Shown here: positions 49,821 to 58,354 of the stretch, piece after piece
Layout of the letters: each line of letters opens with the position of its first letter
How positions within the stretch are numbered: the first letter of the stretch is position 1
Program-made: the position numbers and the translations under genes
IMG/VR virus record: IMGVR_UViG_3300017987_000073
Location: 16,563-80,562 of that record
Length of the DNA stretch: 64,000 nucleotides
Direction: 5' to 3' (one strand)
Source of the DNA: a virus
The notes under the pieces: generated by a model
What the model was told of the DNA's origin: nothing
Database searches by the model: none
Seen by the model: only the letters and a program-made list of their open reading frames with translations

Positions 49821-51296
49821 TCAACCTCCTCCGGCCGAATCCCAGCTCGTGTACGGGAACCAGTTCCGGGCCCCGTTCCACGGGATCACGAGCCCGCCGG
49901 CGACGTGGACCCACCAGTCCGACCCCACCTTGAAGAGCCCGAGATGCTGGGTGTGAAAGTTCGTGTAGAAGACGTCCCGGAGCGTTCCGCGGTACTCCAT
50001 GTGACCGGTCGTCCGGGACTCGAGGACGACGTGCGAGCGGTACTGCTTCCCGCTGAACTGACTCCACCGCCGTCGGTGGTTCGCCATCCAGTTCCAGTCG
50101 TTCGTGTTGGTCGGGACCACCGGCGCGTTGAGAAAGTAGGTCAGGGTCGTGGTCTCGTCGTAGGAGAGCCCCACGATCCCGTCGTGCCAGGTGTGCGTCC
50201 CGTACTGGTTCGGACCGATCGGATCGTAGCCGGGGTACCGGTACCGCCCCGCCCCCACGATCACCGGCCGCGGGTCCCGGTCGGGGTAGAACGCGTCGAT
50301 CTCCCCGATCAAGGTGTAGAACCAGGCCATATAACCGTAGTCGGGAAACTTCCACCCCCGGTGGATCAGGGAGAGGTGATACTCGTCCGCCTCCGCCCAG
50401 CAGATCACTCGACTCTGACCGTCGGTCCAGTCCCCGTGATAGGTCTCGGAGGTGTACCTCGAGTCGGTCCAGACGTGCGACCCGTTGTCCCAGGATCCGA
50501 ACGGGCTCATCTCGAACTTGGGGTACCGGCTCCGCGAGGTCGAGTCCACCTCGATCTTCAGGTGGTAATCGTAGGTGATCGCCCAGTCGAACGTCGAAGT
50601 CTCGTTGACGCCCGAGGCGTTCGTGTAGGTGATCTGGGTGGCGGAGACCCGAGACGCGATCGTGAACGTCCCGTTGTTCCCCGGGTTCGTGGCTCCCGAG
50701 ACCGTGATCTCCTTCCCCACGTCCGACGTCTGAAAGTTGGCGCTGGCGTCCGTAAGCGTCGCCACCGACCCCGCCATCGCGATATCGTCCCCGACCCCGA
50801 TCCCCGCCGTCGCTCCCGCCCCCGTGGTTCCCTTCCCGGTCAGCACGACCACGTCCAAGGCGTCCGGGGTGTAGGCGTCCTCGGTTCCCCAGAGCTTCCA
50901 GTCCACCGTCTCGGCCGCCGTGAAGCCGTCTGAGTGAGGCCCCATCCTCCGGTCGATCTTCAGGGTGTAGTCGTTCCCCGCGACCGCGACGAGCTCCAGG
51001 ATCCGATAGACCCCGTCCTCCGTCTCGTCCGTGAATCCGGTCAGGATCAGGTAGCGGTCGACGTCCGCGACCGTGAAGGCGTACCCCGGGGAGGTGACGA
51101 CGATCGTCTCCGCGTCGGAGGTGAGGGCGGAGGCGCTCCCGGTCGCGTAGTAGTTGGACCACTTGGACCCCACCGCCTCGTCGTGGATCGTCCATCCCGC
51201 CACCTGGAGGAACTCCACGATCCACCGGCAGAGCGCCGCCCCGACGTTGCTCGCCGTCTTCTCGAGGTAGATCCCGTTCTGGTATCGTCTGCTCAT
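49821..51296 (-). CDS. Tail-fibre-like structural protein, paralogue C
   Basis: A 491-residue protein. It shares with the 51301-52536 product QNGIYL...CRWIVEF, GSKW, ATGS, EDAYTPDALD, the KIEVDS...PKFEMSPFGSWD block, VWTDSRYTSE and an ending of GGLVIPWNGAR type. The insert at residues about 160-230 is Gly/Thr-rich and Ig-like. These shared blocks define a protein pair of recent common origin. Confidence 0.6.
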   Translation of the reverse strand: MSRRYQNGIYLEKTASNVGAALCRWIVEFLQVAGWTIHDEAVGSKWSNYYATGSASALTSDAETIVVTSPGYAFTVADVDRYLILTGFTDETEDGVYRILELVAVAGNDYTLKIDRRMGPHSDGFTAAETVDWKLWGTEDAYTPDALDVVVLTGKGTTGAGATAGIGVGDDIAMAGSVATLTDASANFQTSDVGKEITVSGATNPGNNGTFTIASRVSATQITYTNASGVNETSTFDWAITYDYHLKIEVDSTSRSRYPKFEMSPFGSWDNGSHVWTDSRYTSETYHGDWTDGQSRVICWAEADEYHLSLIHRGWKFPDYGYMAWFYTLIGEIDAFYPDRDPRPVIVGAGRYRYPGYDPIGPNQYGTHTWHDGIVGLSYDETTTLTYFLNAPVVPTNTNDWNWMANHRRRWSQFSGKQYRSHVVLESRTTGHMEYRGTLRDVFYTNFHTQHLGLFKVGSDWWVHVAGGLVIPWNGARNWFPYTSWDSAGGG

Positions 51297-51300
51297 CCCG

Positions 51301-52536
51301 TCACCTCACGTAGAAGCACCGGCTCCCGTTCCAGGGGATCGTCATCCCCCCGATCAGGTGGAGGTACTCGTTGTTCAACCCGAAGGGCTCGACCCGCGCG
51401 TGCTCCCGACCGGTCGCCCACACCCGCCGGAGTTTCCCGCGGAGCTCCTGGTAGGAGGAATCCCGGCACTCACAGATCAGGTCGGAGATCAACCGGTCCC
51501 CGGTCAACGCCGAGTAGCGCCGGCGTCGCTGGCTCATCCAGTGGAGGTTGTCGTTCGTCGGCACGTGCGCGAGCATCAGGTGACCGTCCACCGTGGTCAC
51601 GTCGTCGTAAGTGAGCCACTTCCCGCGACCGTTCAGGTTCCCCTGGGCGTCGTACCCGAGGATCCGTGCGTCGTCCTCCCCGGGGTCGATGTTGCAGTAA
51701 TTCGACCCCTCCCAGAGCACGCACGGCTTGGCGTCCTGCGACGCGTGGAAGGTGTCGATCTCCCCGAGGTAGAGGAAGTGCCAGCAGTAATAGCCGTTGT
51801 CGTAGGTCTCCCCGTGACGCTCGAAGCGCACCATCAGGACCATACGGTCGGTGTCCCCGGCCGCCCAGATCCTCGCGCTCGGTTGGTTGTCGATCGAGTT
51901 GTAGTAGTTCGCCCACGCCAGCTCGGAGATGTAGCGCGAGTCGGTCCAGGCGTGCCCGGTGTCGTCCCAGCTCGCGAACGGCGAGAGCTGAAACTTCGGG
52001 AGTCCGAGGGTGTTGGTCCCGTAGGCGTCCACCTCGACCCGCAGGTGGAAGGAGTACCCCGAACCGGTCGTCCCCGTCCCCACGAGCACGAACCAGTCGG
52101 TCGCGTCGGGGAGGTAGGCGTCCTCGTTCCGCCAGAGGTACCAGTTCAACCCGGTGAGGTTGCAGGGGATCCCCGCGCAGTGGACCGAGTACTGGTAGTC
52201 GATCTCCACGATCTTCGTCGTGAGCACGCGCGTGATCCGGTAGATCCCAGCGAACCCCACCGGCGTGATCCCCGGGATCGTGAGGTAGGCCCCCACGTCC
52301 GAGCCCGAGAAGTCGTGAGCGTCCGTCCCGATCGAGAAGCGGTTGACGTACCCCGAGACCGACTGACCGTCCGACCCCGTGGCGACGTGGTTGTCCCACT
52401 TCGAGCCCGACTTGTCGAGGTCCGTCCACCCGAGGACCAGAGTCGCCCACTCGAAGAGCCACCGGCAGATCGCCCGGCCCGTCTGCTGCGACGCGATCGT
52501 CGGGAGGTGGAGTCCGTTCTGGAACTTGTCGCTCAT
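51301..52536 (-). CDS. Tail-fibre-like structural protein, paralogue D
   Basis: A 411-residue protein and close relative of the 49821-51296 gene: QNGLHL start, GSKWDN, ATGS, EDAYLPDATD, LRVEVDA, PKFQLSPFASWD, WTDSRYISE and the terminal GGMTIPWNGSR. It lacks the Ig-like insert of its neighbour. It is the first of the four paralogues transcribed and lies 10 bases after the AdoMetDC homologue. Confidence 0.6.
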   Translation of the reverse strand: MSDKFQNGLHLPTIASQQTGRAICRWLFEWATLVLGWTDLDKSGSKWDNHVATGSDGQSVSGYVNRFSIGTDAHDFSGSDVGAYLTIPGITPVGFAGIYRITRVLTTKIVEIDYQYSVHCAGIPCNLTGLNWYLWRNEDAYLPDATDWFVLVGTGTTGSGYSFHLRVEVDAYGTNTLGLPKFQLSPFASWDDTGHAWTDSRYISELAWANYYNSIDNQPSARIWAAGDTDRMVLMVRFERHGETYDNGYYCWHFLYLGEIDTFHASQDAKPCVLWEGSNYCNIDPGEDDARILGYDAQGNLNGRGKWLTYDDVTTVDGHLMLAHVPTNDNLHWMSQRRRRYSALTGDRLISDLICECRDSSYQELRGKLRRVWATGREHARVEPFGLNNEYLHLIGGMTIPWNGSRCFYVR

Positions 52537-52546
52537 TTAAACCCTC

Positions 52547-52924
52547 CTATCGAGCCCGGTCGGTGGTCACGATATCCTTCGCGCGGAGCACCCCGCAGAG
52601 CGTCCGGAGCACCGCCCCGACCTCGAAGTCTTTGCAGGAGTACAGGTCGAACCGGAACTCCCCGCTCGGCGGAAACGTGTGGATCGACGCGTGCGAAGTG
52701 GTCAGAACCGCGTAACCCGTGATCCCTCCCGGGTCCCTGAACTTCTCCTCCCCGAGCGCCGTCGGATCCTCCGGGACGTCGTAGAGATCCAGGTCGATCA
52801 CCTGCATCTCAGCGACTTTGGCGACCTCCAGGAGGAGGAGCTCGAGCGTCGCCTTGTCCCGCAGCACCTCAGAGGGCGCCACGCCGTCCGCGATCAGGTG
52901 TCTTCCGCTTCGGTTCAGAGTCAT
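52547..52924 (-). CDS. S-adenosylmethionine decarboxylase homologue (class 1B SpeD-like proenzyme)
   Basis: A 125-residue protein, the usual size for bacterial class 1B AdoMetDC. It starts GRHLIADG, then has a YAVLTTSHASIHTFP block and FRFDLYSC. S77 aligns with the serine that self-cleaves to the pyruvoyl cofactor, H78/H82 with the processing histidine region and C97 with the catalytic cysteine. Position 76 is threonine where SpeD normally has glutamate. AdoMetDC makes decarboxylated AdoMet for spermidine; some homologues have become ornithine or arginine decarboxylases. Its place between baseplate and fibre genes is unexpected. Confidence 0.8.
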   Translation of the reverse strand: MTLNRSGRHLIADGVAPSEVLRDKATLELLLLEVAKVAEMQVIDLDLYDVPEDPTALGEEKFRDPGGITGYAVLTTSHASIHTFPPSGEFRFDLYSCKDFEVGAVLRTLCGVLRAKDIVTTDRAR

Positions 52925-52933
52925 ATCCCCCTC

Positions 52934-55396
52934 CTACGTGCTCGGAGCCACGATCGAAACGAACACGTTGTCCGAGTCCAGCATCGGGAGCTCGGTCTCC
53001 AGGAGCTCGTTGTCCTCGCTCGGGATCGAGATGTCCACGTCGAAGCAGTTCCCCGGGGAGATCTGAAAGACCTCCGACCCGATTCTCGAGTTGGGCACCC
53101 GCCCGCCGAACGACCACACGAACTTCGTCCCGTCGGACGTCTTCGAGGTCGGGTTGAGGAGCGAGGCGAGCCGCGTCTTCACGAGGGTCTCGGTCAACGC
53201 CGAGTTGGCCTCGACGCTCATCGTAACCGGGATCAAGCGCGGCGTGAAGTTGATCACCGTCGTCTCGACGTTCTGCTGACCCACGCCCTCCACCCCGGTG
53301 GAGTCGTTCCCGTTGAAGTACTCCTCGAGTTCCTCCTTGACCGAGTTGGAGATCGAGACCCCGTTCGTCCCGACCACGACGAGCATGATCGTCTTGGGCC
53401 CGAAGCCCTCCTCGATCGCCTTCGCCCGGACGATCGGACGCGTGCCCGCGGTCGTCTCGAACGCCAGGGCCAGGTCCTCGTAATCGGAGGGCGCGGAGGC
53501 GCGGTTTCCGGTTCGCAGGGACGCCGGGCCCTCCTCCTTGACCAGGGCGAGGGACTCGTCCGAGGCGCCGTCCGCCTCCCTCCAGCCGCTCGCCGGCCGC
53601 GGGTTGGTGACCGACTTCAGGAACGCCGCCCCCTCCGCGTTGACCGTGATCGTGTCGGACCCCACGTTCCCGTCGTCGGACGCGTTGATCCGGTAGACGA
53701 ACCGGACGTTGTCCGTCCCGAGCGGCGGGATCTTGCCCCTGGTTCCGTCCCCGAACTTCACCTTCAAGGTCCCGAGGGAGTCCTGCTTCACCGTGAAGTG
53801 GCGGTCCTTGCTCCCCGAGGTCAGGAGGGACTTCCCGAGCGCCGTGAGGTTCGTCCACTCCACCTCGCCGCCGCCCTCGTCGACGTAACACTCGACCGTG
53901 TCCCGGAGACCCGGGGTCGACTGGAGCTCGAACTCCTGGCTCGGTTGACCGTTCGAGGAGACCGTCGGCTCGTTGTCCACCGTCTCGCCCTGCGTCGCGT
54001 CGATCAGGACGTACTGAGACCCCTCGTCGATCAGGATCGTGTCGATCTCCGGCTCCGCCCCCGAGCCACTCGCGTCCACCACGCGGTAGCGCAGGTAGAA
54101 GCCCTCGACGTCCTCCACCGTAACCTTCTGCCAGTTCTTCAGTATCGTCTGAGGGAGCTCGAACTCGACCTTCCCGTCCGTGTCCAGCTCGCCGATCTCG
54201 TTCGCCGTGAAGGTGAGGAAGGGGTTCCACGCAACCCCGACCGAGTAGTCCTCCGGATCCTCCGAGGGCGTCCCCGACTGCCCGAGGAACGCCGAGGTCG
54301 TGACCGCGTTCCCCGGCCCGATCCAGGTGCTCTCGAGCTCCTCGAAGACCCCGGTCGGGAGGTACGTCACCTTGACCACCGCCCCGTGGAGATCCGAGCT
54401 CCCCAGGAGGGTGGTCAGATCGAAGCGGAGCTGCGTCCCCAGGTTCGTGACGTCGTCCGGCGTCTCGTCCCCGAGGTCCGGGTCGTAGTACTCCCAGACC
54501 CCAGAGAAGTTGGCGGCGGCCCCCACGAAGGTGAAGTCCATTCGATCCCACATCACGTGGGAGCTCCCGACGTAGAGGAGGTCCCCCTCGTCCGGCCCGT
54601 CCGCCCAGGGCGAGAACGTCGGAGCCCCGGCCGAGTTGACGTCGCTCGCCCCGTTGGCGGTCCAGGCCCGGATCGTCCACGACAGACCCGTCTCGAAGAT
54701 GAACAGCGGCGTGTCGCCGCCGAGGGTGGCTTCCAGGCGGACCTTCGAGGTCGCCCCGGTCTGGAGGATCTCCGCGATCCGAAACGTCCCGTTGTTCCCC
54801 AGGATCGACCCACTGACCTGGAGTTGCTTCCCCACGTCGAGCGAGCTCACCGCCATCGCCGCGGACTCGAAGGCGTCCGGGTCCCCGACCACCGACGCCC
54901 CGTCCGTCCCGTCTCGGTCGTACTCGAGCCCGAAGACCCCGTCCACCTGGTTCGATGGTCCGACGTCGTAGGCTTCGTCCACGTTCTCGAAGGGGATCGG
55001 GTCCGAGTCGTTCTCCCGCTCCGTCTCGAACAGGGAGTCCGCCTCCAGGATCCGGACCGAGCTCGTCGGAACTTGCGTCAACTCCGCCAGGAGCTCGACC
55101 GTCGATGGCGAGTAATCCCGAAGCTGGAAGTCGATCAGCTCGAGCAGGAGTCGGACCGAGTCCTGGAGCTTCGCCGTCTCCAGGAGGTTCTCGTTCGCCG
55201 CCAGGTCGAGGAGGACGTTGTTCAGGTGCCCGACCAGGGCGAACGCCCGCTCGAGCTGGATGAAGGGCTCCTCGGCGACCTCGGAGGTGATCTCCGGCGC
55301 GTACACCCGGTTGTAGAGCCGAACTCTTCTGAGAATTTCGGCGTAATAGAATCCTGAGAACTGAAAGTCCGGGACGATTATCTTCGTGGTCGACAC
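52934..55396 (-). CDS. Baseplate J-like protein
   Basis: An 820-residue protein. The C-terminal half shows the Mu gp47/P2 gpJ plan: DNVRFVYRINASDDGNVG, VTNPRPASGWREADGASDE (NP..a.GG...E..D), RTGNRASAPSDYEDLAL and IVRAKAIEEG. These are the wedge-protein signature. The N-terminal half is larger than usual and contains beta-rich inserted domains. It forms part of the baseplate wedge that links hub to fibres. It follows two small baseplate genes and precedes the AdoMetDC homologue. Confidence 0.8.
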   Translation of the reverse strand: MSTTKIIVPDFQFSGFYYAEILRRVRLYNRVYAPEITSEVAEEPFIQLERAFALVGHLNNVLLDLAANENLLETAKLQDSVRLLLELIDFQLRDYSPSTVELLAELTQVPTSSVRILEADSLFETERENDSDPIPFENVDEAYDVGPSNQVDGVFGLEYDRDGTDGASVVGDPDAFESAAMAVSSLDVGKQLQVSGSILGNNGTFRIAEILQTGATSKVRLEATLGGDTPLFIFETGLSWTIRAWTANGASDVNSAGAPTFSPWADGPDEGDLLYVGSSHVMWDRMDFTFVGAAANFSGVWEYYDPDLGDETPDDVTNLGTQLRFDLTTLLGSSDLHGAVVKVTYLPTGVFEELESTWIGPGNAVTTSAFLGQSGTPSEDPEDYSVGVAWNPFLTFTANEIGELDTDGKVEFELPQTILKNWQKVTVEDVEGFYLRYRVVDASGSGAEPEIDTILIDEGSQYVLIDATQGETVDNEPTVSSNGQPSQEFELQSTPGLRDTVECYVDEGGGEVEWTNLTALGKSLLTSGSKDRHFTVKQDSLGTLKVKFGDGTRGKIPPLGTDNVRFVYRINASDDGNVGSDTITVNAEGAAFLKSVTNPRPASGWREADGASDESLALVKEEGPASLRTGNRASAPSDYEDLALAFETTAGTRPIVRAKAIEEGFGPKTIMLVVVGTNGVSISNSVKEELEEYFNGNDSTGVEGVGQQNVETTVINFTPRLIPVTMSVEANSALTETLVKTRLASLLNPTSKTSDGTKFVWSFGGRVPNSRIGSEVFQISPGNCFDVDISIPSEDNELLETELPMLDSDNVFVSIVAPST

Positions 55397-55399
55397 TGT

Positions 55400-55705
55400 C
55401 TAGCCCTCCTTCAAGTCCTCGGCCACCGCGAGGACCTCGGTCGACGGCGTCTTCCGAGTTCCCCGGACGCAGTCCAGCCGCGTCCACATCGCGTGGAGCG
55501 CCACGACCAGCTTGTTGATCTCCACTTGCGACGCGTGGATCCCCTTCAGCTCGGTGGCGATCACCTTGTGAGTCCGCTCGATCCGTTTGATCGCGACGTC
55601 GTGCTCGTCGAGCTTCTTCAGGATCTCGTCTTGCTTTCGAACGCAATCGAGGTGCGCGTCCATCGCCTCCGGATTCGTGACCACCGTTTTCTCGTCTTCG
55701 CTCAT
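55400..55705 (-). CDS. Small coiled-coil protein in the baseplate operon
   Basis: A 101-residue helical protein starting MSEDEKTVVT, with a coiled coil over residues 20-75 (LKKLDEHDVAIKRIE). No motif recognised. It lies 2 bases after the 142-residue gene and 3 bases before the baseplate J-like gene, so it may be an assembly or linker protein. Confidence 0.5.
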   Translation of the reverse strand: MSEDEKTVVTNPEAMDAHLDCVRKQDEILKKLDEHDVAIKRIERTHKVIATELKGIHASQVEINKLVVALHAMWTRLDCVRGTRKTPSTEVLAVAEDLKEG

Positions 55706-55707
55706 CT

Positions 55708-56136
55708 TCAACCACCGCTGGAGTTGACCGATGGGGCGGTCCGGAGGGCGTCCTTCAGGTTCGTGACCAGCTCGCCCTCCTTGTCCGCCTCCAGGTCGAT
55801 GTACTTCAACCGAGCGACCAGCTCGGCGCCCTCGTCGTTGAATCTCAACCCGTCCCGCCCGGGCGCCAGACGCGCGATCCCCGCGAGCCGCAACCGCTTG
55901 AAGAACTGGTTGATCTGCCTCCGTGCCCCCGCTTGCGCCCCCGGCGCGTTGTTCGCGAACACGAACCGCTCGGAGATCCCGATCTCGACCCCCTGCCCGG
56001 CCTGGAAGGGGTTCTTCGAGACGTTCGGCGTCAACCCCGCCGCGATAGTCTGCTCCGTGTAGTCGGTCCCCTCGGTCGTCGCCGCCCCGCCCTTCTTCGT
56101 CACCCTCACCGGGAGCACCATTCCTTTCTTGGCCAT
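55708..56136 (-). CDS. Probable small baseplate protein
   Basis: A 142-residue protein beginning MAKKGMVLPVRVTKK. Its place between the spike and J-like genes is where gp25/gpW-type wedge proteins are usually found. The sequence (VEIGISERFVF, QINQFFKRLRL, FNDEGAELVARLKYI) is not a clear gp25 match, so the assignment rests on order. It could also be an unrelated wedge component. Confidence 0.4.
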   Translation of the reverse strand: MAKKGMVLPVRVTKKGGAATTEGTDYTEQTIAAGLTPNVSKNPFQAGQGVEIGISERFVFANNAPGAQAGARRQINQFFKRLRLAGIARLAPGRDGLRFNDEGAELVARLKYIDLEADKEGELVTNLKDALRTAPSVNSSGG

Positions 56137-56139
56137 CCG

Positions 56140-56895
56140 TCACTCCGTCTTGCACTTGGTCGAGAGCCAGCTCGACAGCTTGCCCTTGAACGCCGTGACC
56201 ACCCCCTGAAACGCCGTGATCGCCGACGACCACGCGCTCCCGCCCGCCGCCAGGTTGTCCACCGACGGCTTGACCGCCGTCGCGAACGCGATCAGCATGT
56301 CCGTCGTCGCCGGGATCCCGGGGGTCAACGCCTGCCACGTTTGGAGCGCCGTCTTCATCGCCCCCCAGAAGGTGGCCTCGTTCCCAGCGAGCGCGTTCTC
56401 CGCGATCAGGTACGCCCCCTCCCCGGTCAGGTAGATCTCCAGCTCCTGGTTGTACGTGTCCCCCCTCACCAGCGGGTGACTCGCTTCCTCCTCGCCTAGC
56501 CGCACCTTCCCGGAGATCAACGCAGTCAACGCCTTCTTCTTGTCCTGGAGGAAGACCTCGTCCCCGAACTTGACCCCGCCCCGTTTCGTCGGGTCGCTCT
56601 GGAACTCGCTAGGGATCGCGTCCTCCGAGGTGTAGAGCATCCCCACCCACCGCGGATCGAGGTTCTCGACCGCCTCCTCCTCGTCCTCCAGGACCTCGAG
56701 CTCCAGGAGCGTCCCCACCTGCGGCGCGTAGTAGAAACCCTCGCCTCCGCCGGCGAACGGGTACCGCCCAGGCGTCAGGTTCTCGTCGTCCAGCGCCCCG
56801 CCGTCGACCAGGTCGTTGACCTGCACCTTCACCGCCCCGAGCTTGTCGGAGTCCTCGTTGCTCAGGACCTTCGCCAGGAAGACCGCCCTTTTCAC
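56140..56895 (-). CDS. Baseplate spike protein (gpV/gp5-like OB-fold)
   Basis: A 251-residue protein. The N-terminal half is an OB-fold: RAVFLAKVLSNEDSDKLGAVKV, YAPQVGTLLELEVLEDEE and RWVGMLYTSEDAIP, which fits membrane-puncturing spike proteins that sit on the hub. VKFGDEVFLQDKK and GKVRLGEEE follow as the transition to the stem. The C-terminus is Ala/Trp-rich. The GTG at 56895 overlaps the hub gene stop, which decides the start. Confidence 0.65.
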   Translation of the reverse strand: MKRAVFLAKVLSNEDSDKLGAVKVQVNDLVDGGALDDENLTPGRYPFAGGGEGFYYAPQVGTLLELEVLEDEEEAVENLDPRWVGMLYTSEDAIPSEFQSDPTKRGGVKFGDEVFLQDKKKALTALISGKVRLGEEEASHPLVRGDTYNQELEIYLTGEGAYLIAENALAGNEATFWGAMKTALQTWQALTPGIPATTDMLIAFATAVKPSVDNLAAGGSAWSSAITAFQGVVTAFKGKLSSWLSTKCKTE

Positions 56896-58088
56896 GTCGT
56901 CGCCTCCCTCTGCTTCACGTTCGAGAAGTTGTTCGCCGACCCGAGGACGTTCTCCAGGGCCACCTTCCGCGCCGTGAAGGACACCTCGTAAAGCGACCTC
57001 CCCTGCATCCGGTGGGTGACGCTCGTGAAGTGCCAATCCCCGGAGAGTCGAGTCCCGATCCCCGCGAGTTCGTGCACTTGACCCCGCCGCACGTCGGACA
57101 CCCCCACCACGGACCCCGAAGCGAGGGCGAACTCGTCCTGGATTCCCTGGAACCACGCCGCCGCTGCCCGCTTGGCGTCCGCCGGCGTCTTGAAGGTCCG
57201 CCCGACCAGGGTCCGCGTCCGCTGGCCGAAGATCGTGAAGGTCACCGCCGGCCCGTTCGGGATCTCCCGCTTCAGCTTCTTGTTGTCTACGAAGAGCGTG
57301 TCCTCCGCCTTCTTGCGCTTCACCTCCACCTCGAGTCGCCGGGTCTTCCGCGTCTTCGCGTCCGTGTAGGTCATCTCGAGCTTCGTCGCCTGTCCGGCGA
57401 GGCTCACGTCCGGTCGGAAGTCGAGGAGCGTCGCGTCCGGTTCGCCCGTGCCGTAGATGAACTTGTACTTGTTCGGTTGATCCTCCAGGTCCGGCGGCCC
57501 GAAGTACCCGACGTTCGTCTTCTTCTGCGGGTCGTACTTCAGGTAAACGACGAAGTCGTTGATCCGCGCGAGCCGCTTGAGGAACTGCCACTTCGTGACG
57601 CCCTTCTTTCGCGTCCGCGTCTTCAGGTCCGCCGTCTCGAACACGAAGGGCGCCGCCTCGATTTCGGAGAAGAGCTCACTCGCGATCTCGGAGTCCCGCT
57701 TCTTCCGGTAGGTCCGCCCCTTGTCGTTGTCGTCGACCTTCATCAACTTGCGCGAGAGGTCGTGGGCGACGATCCTCATCCGAGGGATCCCACCGCGGGG
57801 AAAGTGCGGGTTCGGCCGGACGATCACCCCTCGTGCCATAAACTCCAGCGGTCGCGCCACGTAACCCATCCACAGGTCCACCTTGTTCCCCTCGGCGAAG
57901 ACCTTGGACTCCAGGAACCGAAAGCTCTGGTCCGCCACCCCGATCGAGATCTTGGACGCCGAGTTCTCCTGCTCGGTGAACTCCACCCCGGTGATGAAGC
58001 GAGTCACGTCCTCCGAGAGCTTCGTCTCCTCGACCTTGATCAGGTACCGGGGCGCCAGGTAGGCGTCGATCGAGGTCACCGTCGCCAT
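56892..58088 (-). CDS. Baseplate hub protein (gpD/gp27-like)
   Basis: A 398-residue protein starting MATVTSIDAYLAPRY. SISIGVADQSFRF-like strands, MGYVARPLEFMARGVIV and WQFLKRLARINDFVVYLKYD match late-control gpD/hub proteins, which form the trimeric ring between tube and spike. SGDWHFTSVTHRM and YEVSFTARKVALE near the end are typical closing hub strands. It lies immediately before the spike gene, the usual order. The ATG at 58088 shares a base with the preceding stop. Confidence 0.75.
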   Translation of the reverse strand: MATVTSIDAYLAPRYLIKVEETKLSEDVTRFITGVEFTEQENSASKISIGVADQSFRFLESKVFAEGNKVDLWMGYVARPLEFMARGVIVRPNPHFPRGGIPRMRIVAHDLSRKLMKVDDNDKGRTYRKKRDSEIASELFSEIEAAPFVFETADLKTRTRKKGVTKWQFLKRLARINDFVVYLKYDPQKKTNVGYFGPPDLEDQPNKYKFIYGTGEPDATLLDFRPDVSLAGQATKLEMTYTDAKTRKTRRLEVEVKRKKAEDTLFVDNKKLKREIPNGPAVTFTIFGQRTRTLVGRTFKTPADAKRAAAAWFQGIQDEFALASGSVVGVSDVRRGQVHELAGIGTRLSGDWHFTSVTHRMQGRSLYEVSFTARKVALENVLGSANNFSNVKQREATT

Positions 58089-58354
58089 CAGTCGTTCTCC
58101 GCCTCGATCTCGTCGTCCGCCCAGACCAGTTTCGTCTTCCCGTGGTGTCCGTGCACCGTCCGCGCGTGCGCCTCCCCGCGGCGCGTCAAGTCCTCCGGGA
58201 GCCCCTCGTAGTTGACGAAGGACGGCGTCGCCCCCACCCACCGGATCGAAACGGACCCGTCGCTCCAGCGCACCCCCTCACCCACGATCCCCCGCCCGGA
58301 GACGCCCGTCTCGTCCTCGATCCGCACCAAGTAGAAGATCCTAGCTATCGTCAC
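58088..58354 (-). CDS. Small baseplate-associated hypothetical protein
   Basis: An 88-residue protein starting at GTG (58354), which overlaps the preceding stop (GTGA). It contains a short beta-rich segment (EGVRWSDGSVSIRWVG) and a His-rich stretch (ARTVHGHHGKT). Function is unknown; it is co-translated with the baseplate genes. Confidence 0.5.
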   Translation of the reverse strand: MTIARIFYLVRIEDETGVSGRGIVGEGVRWSDGSVSIRWVGATPSFVNYEGLPEDLTRRGEAHARTVHGHHGKTKLVWADDEIEAEND

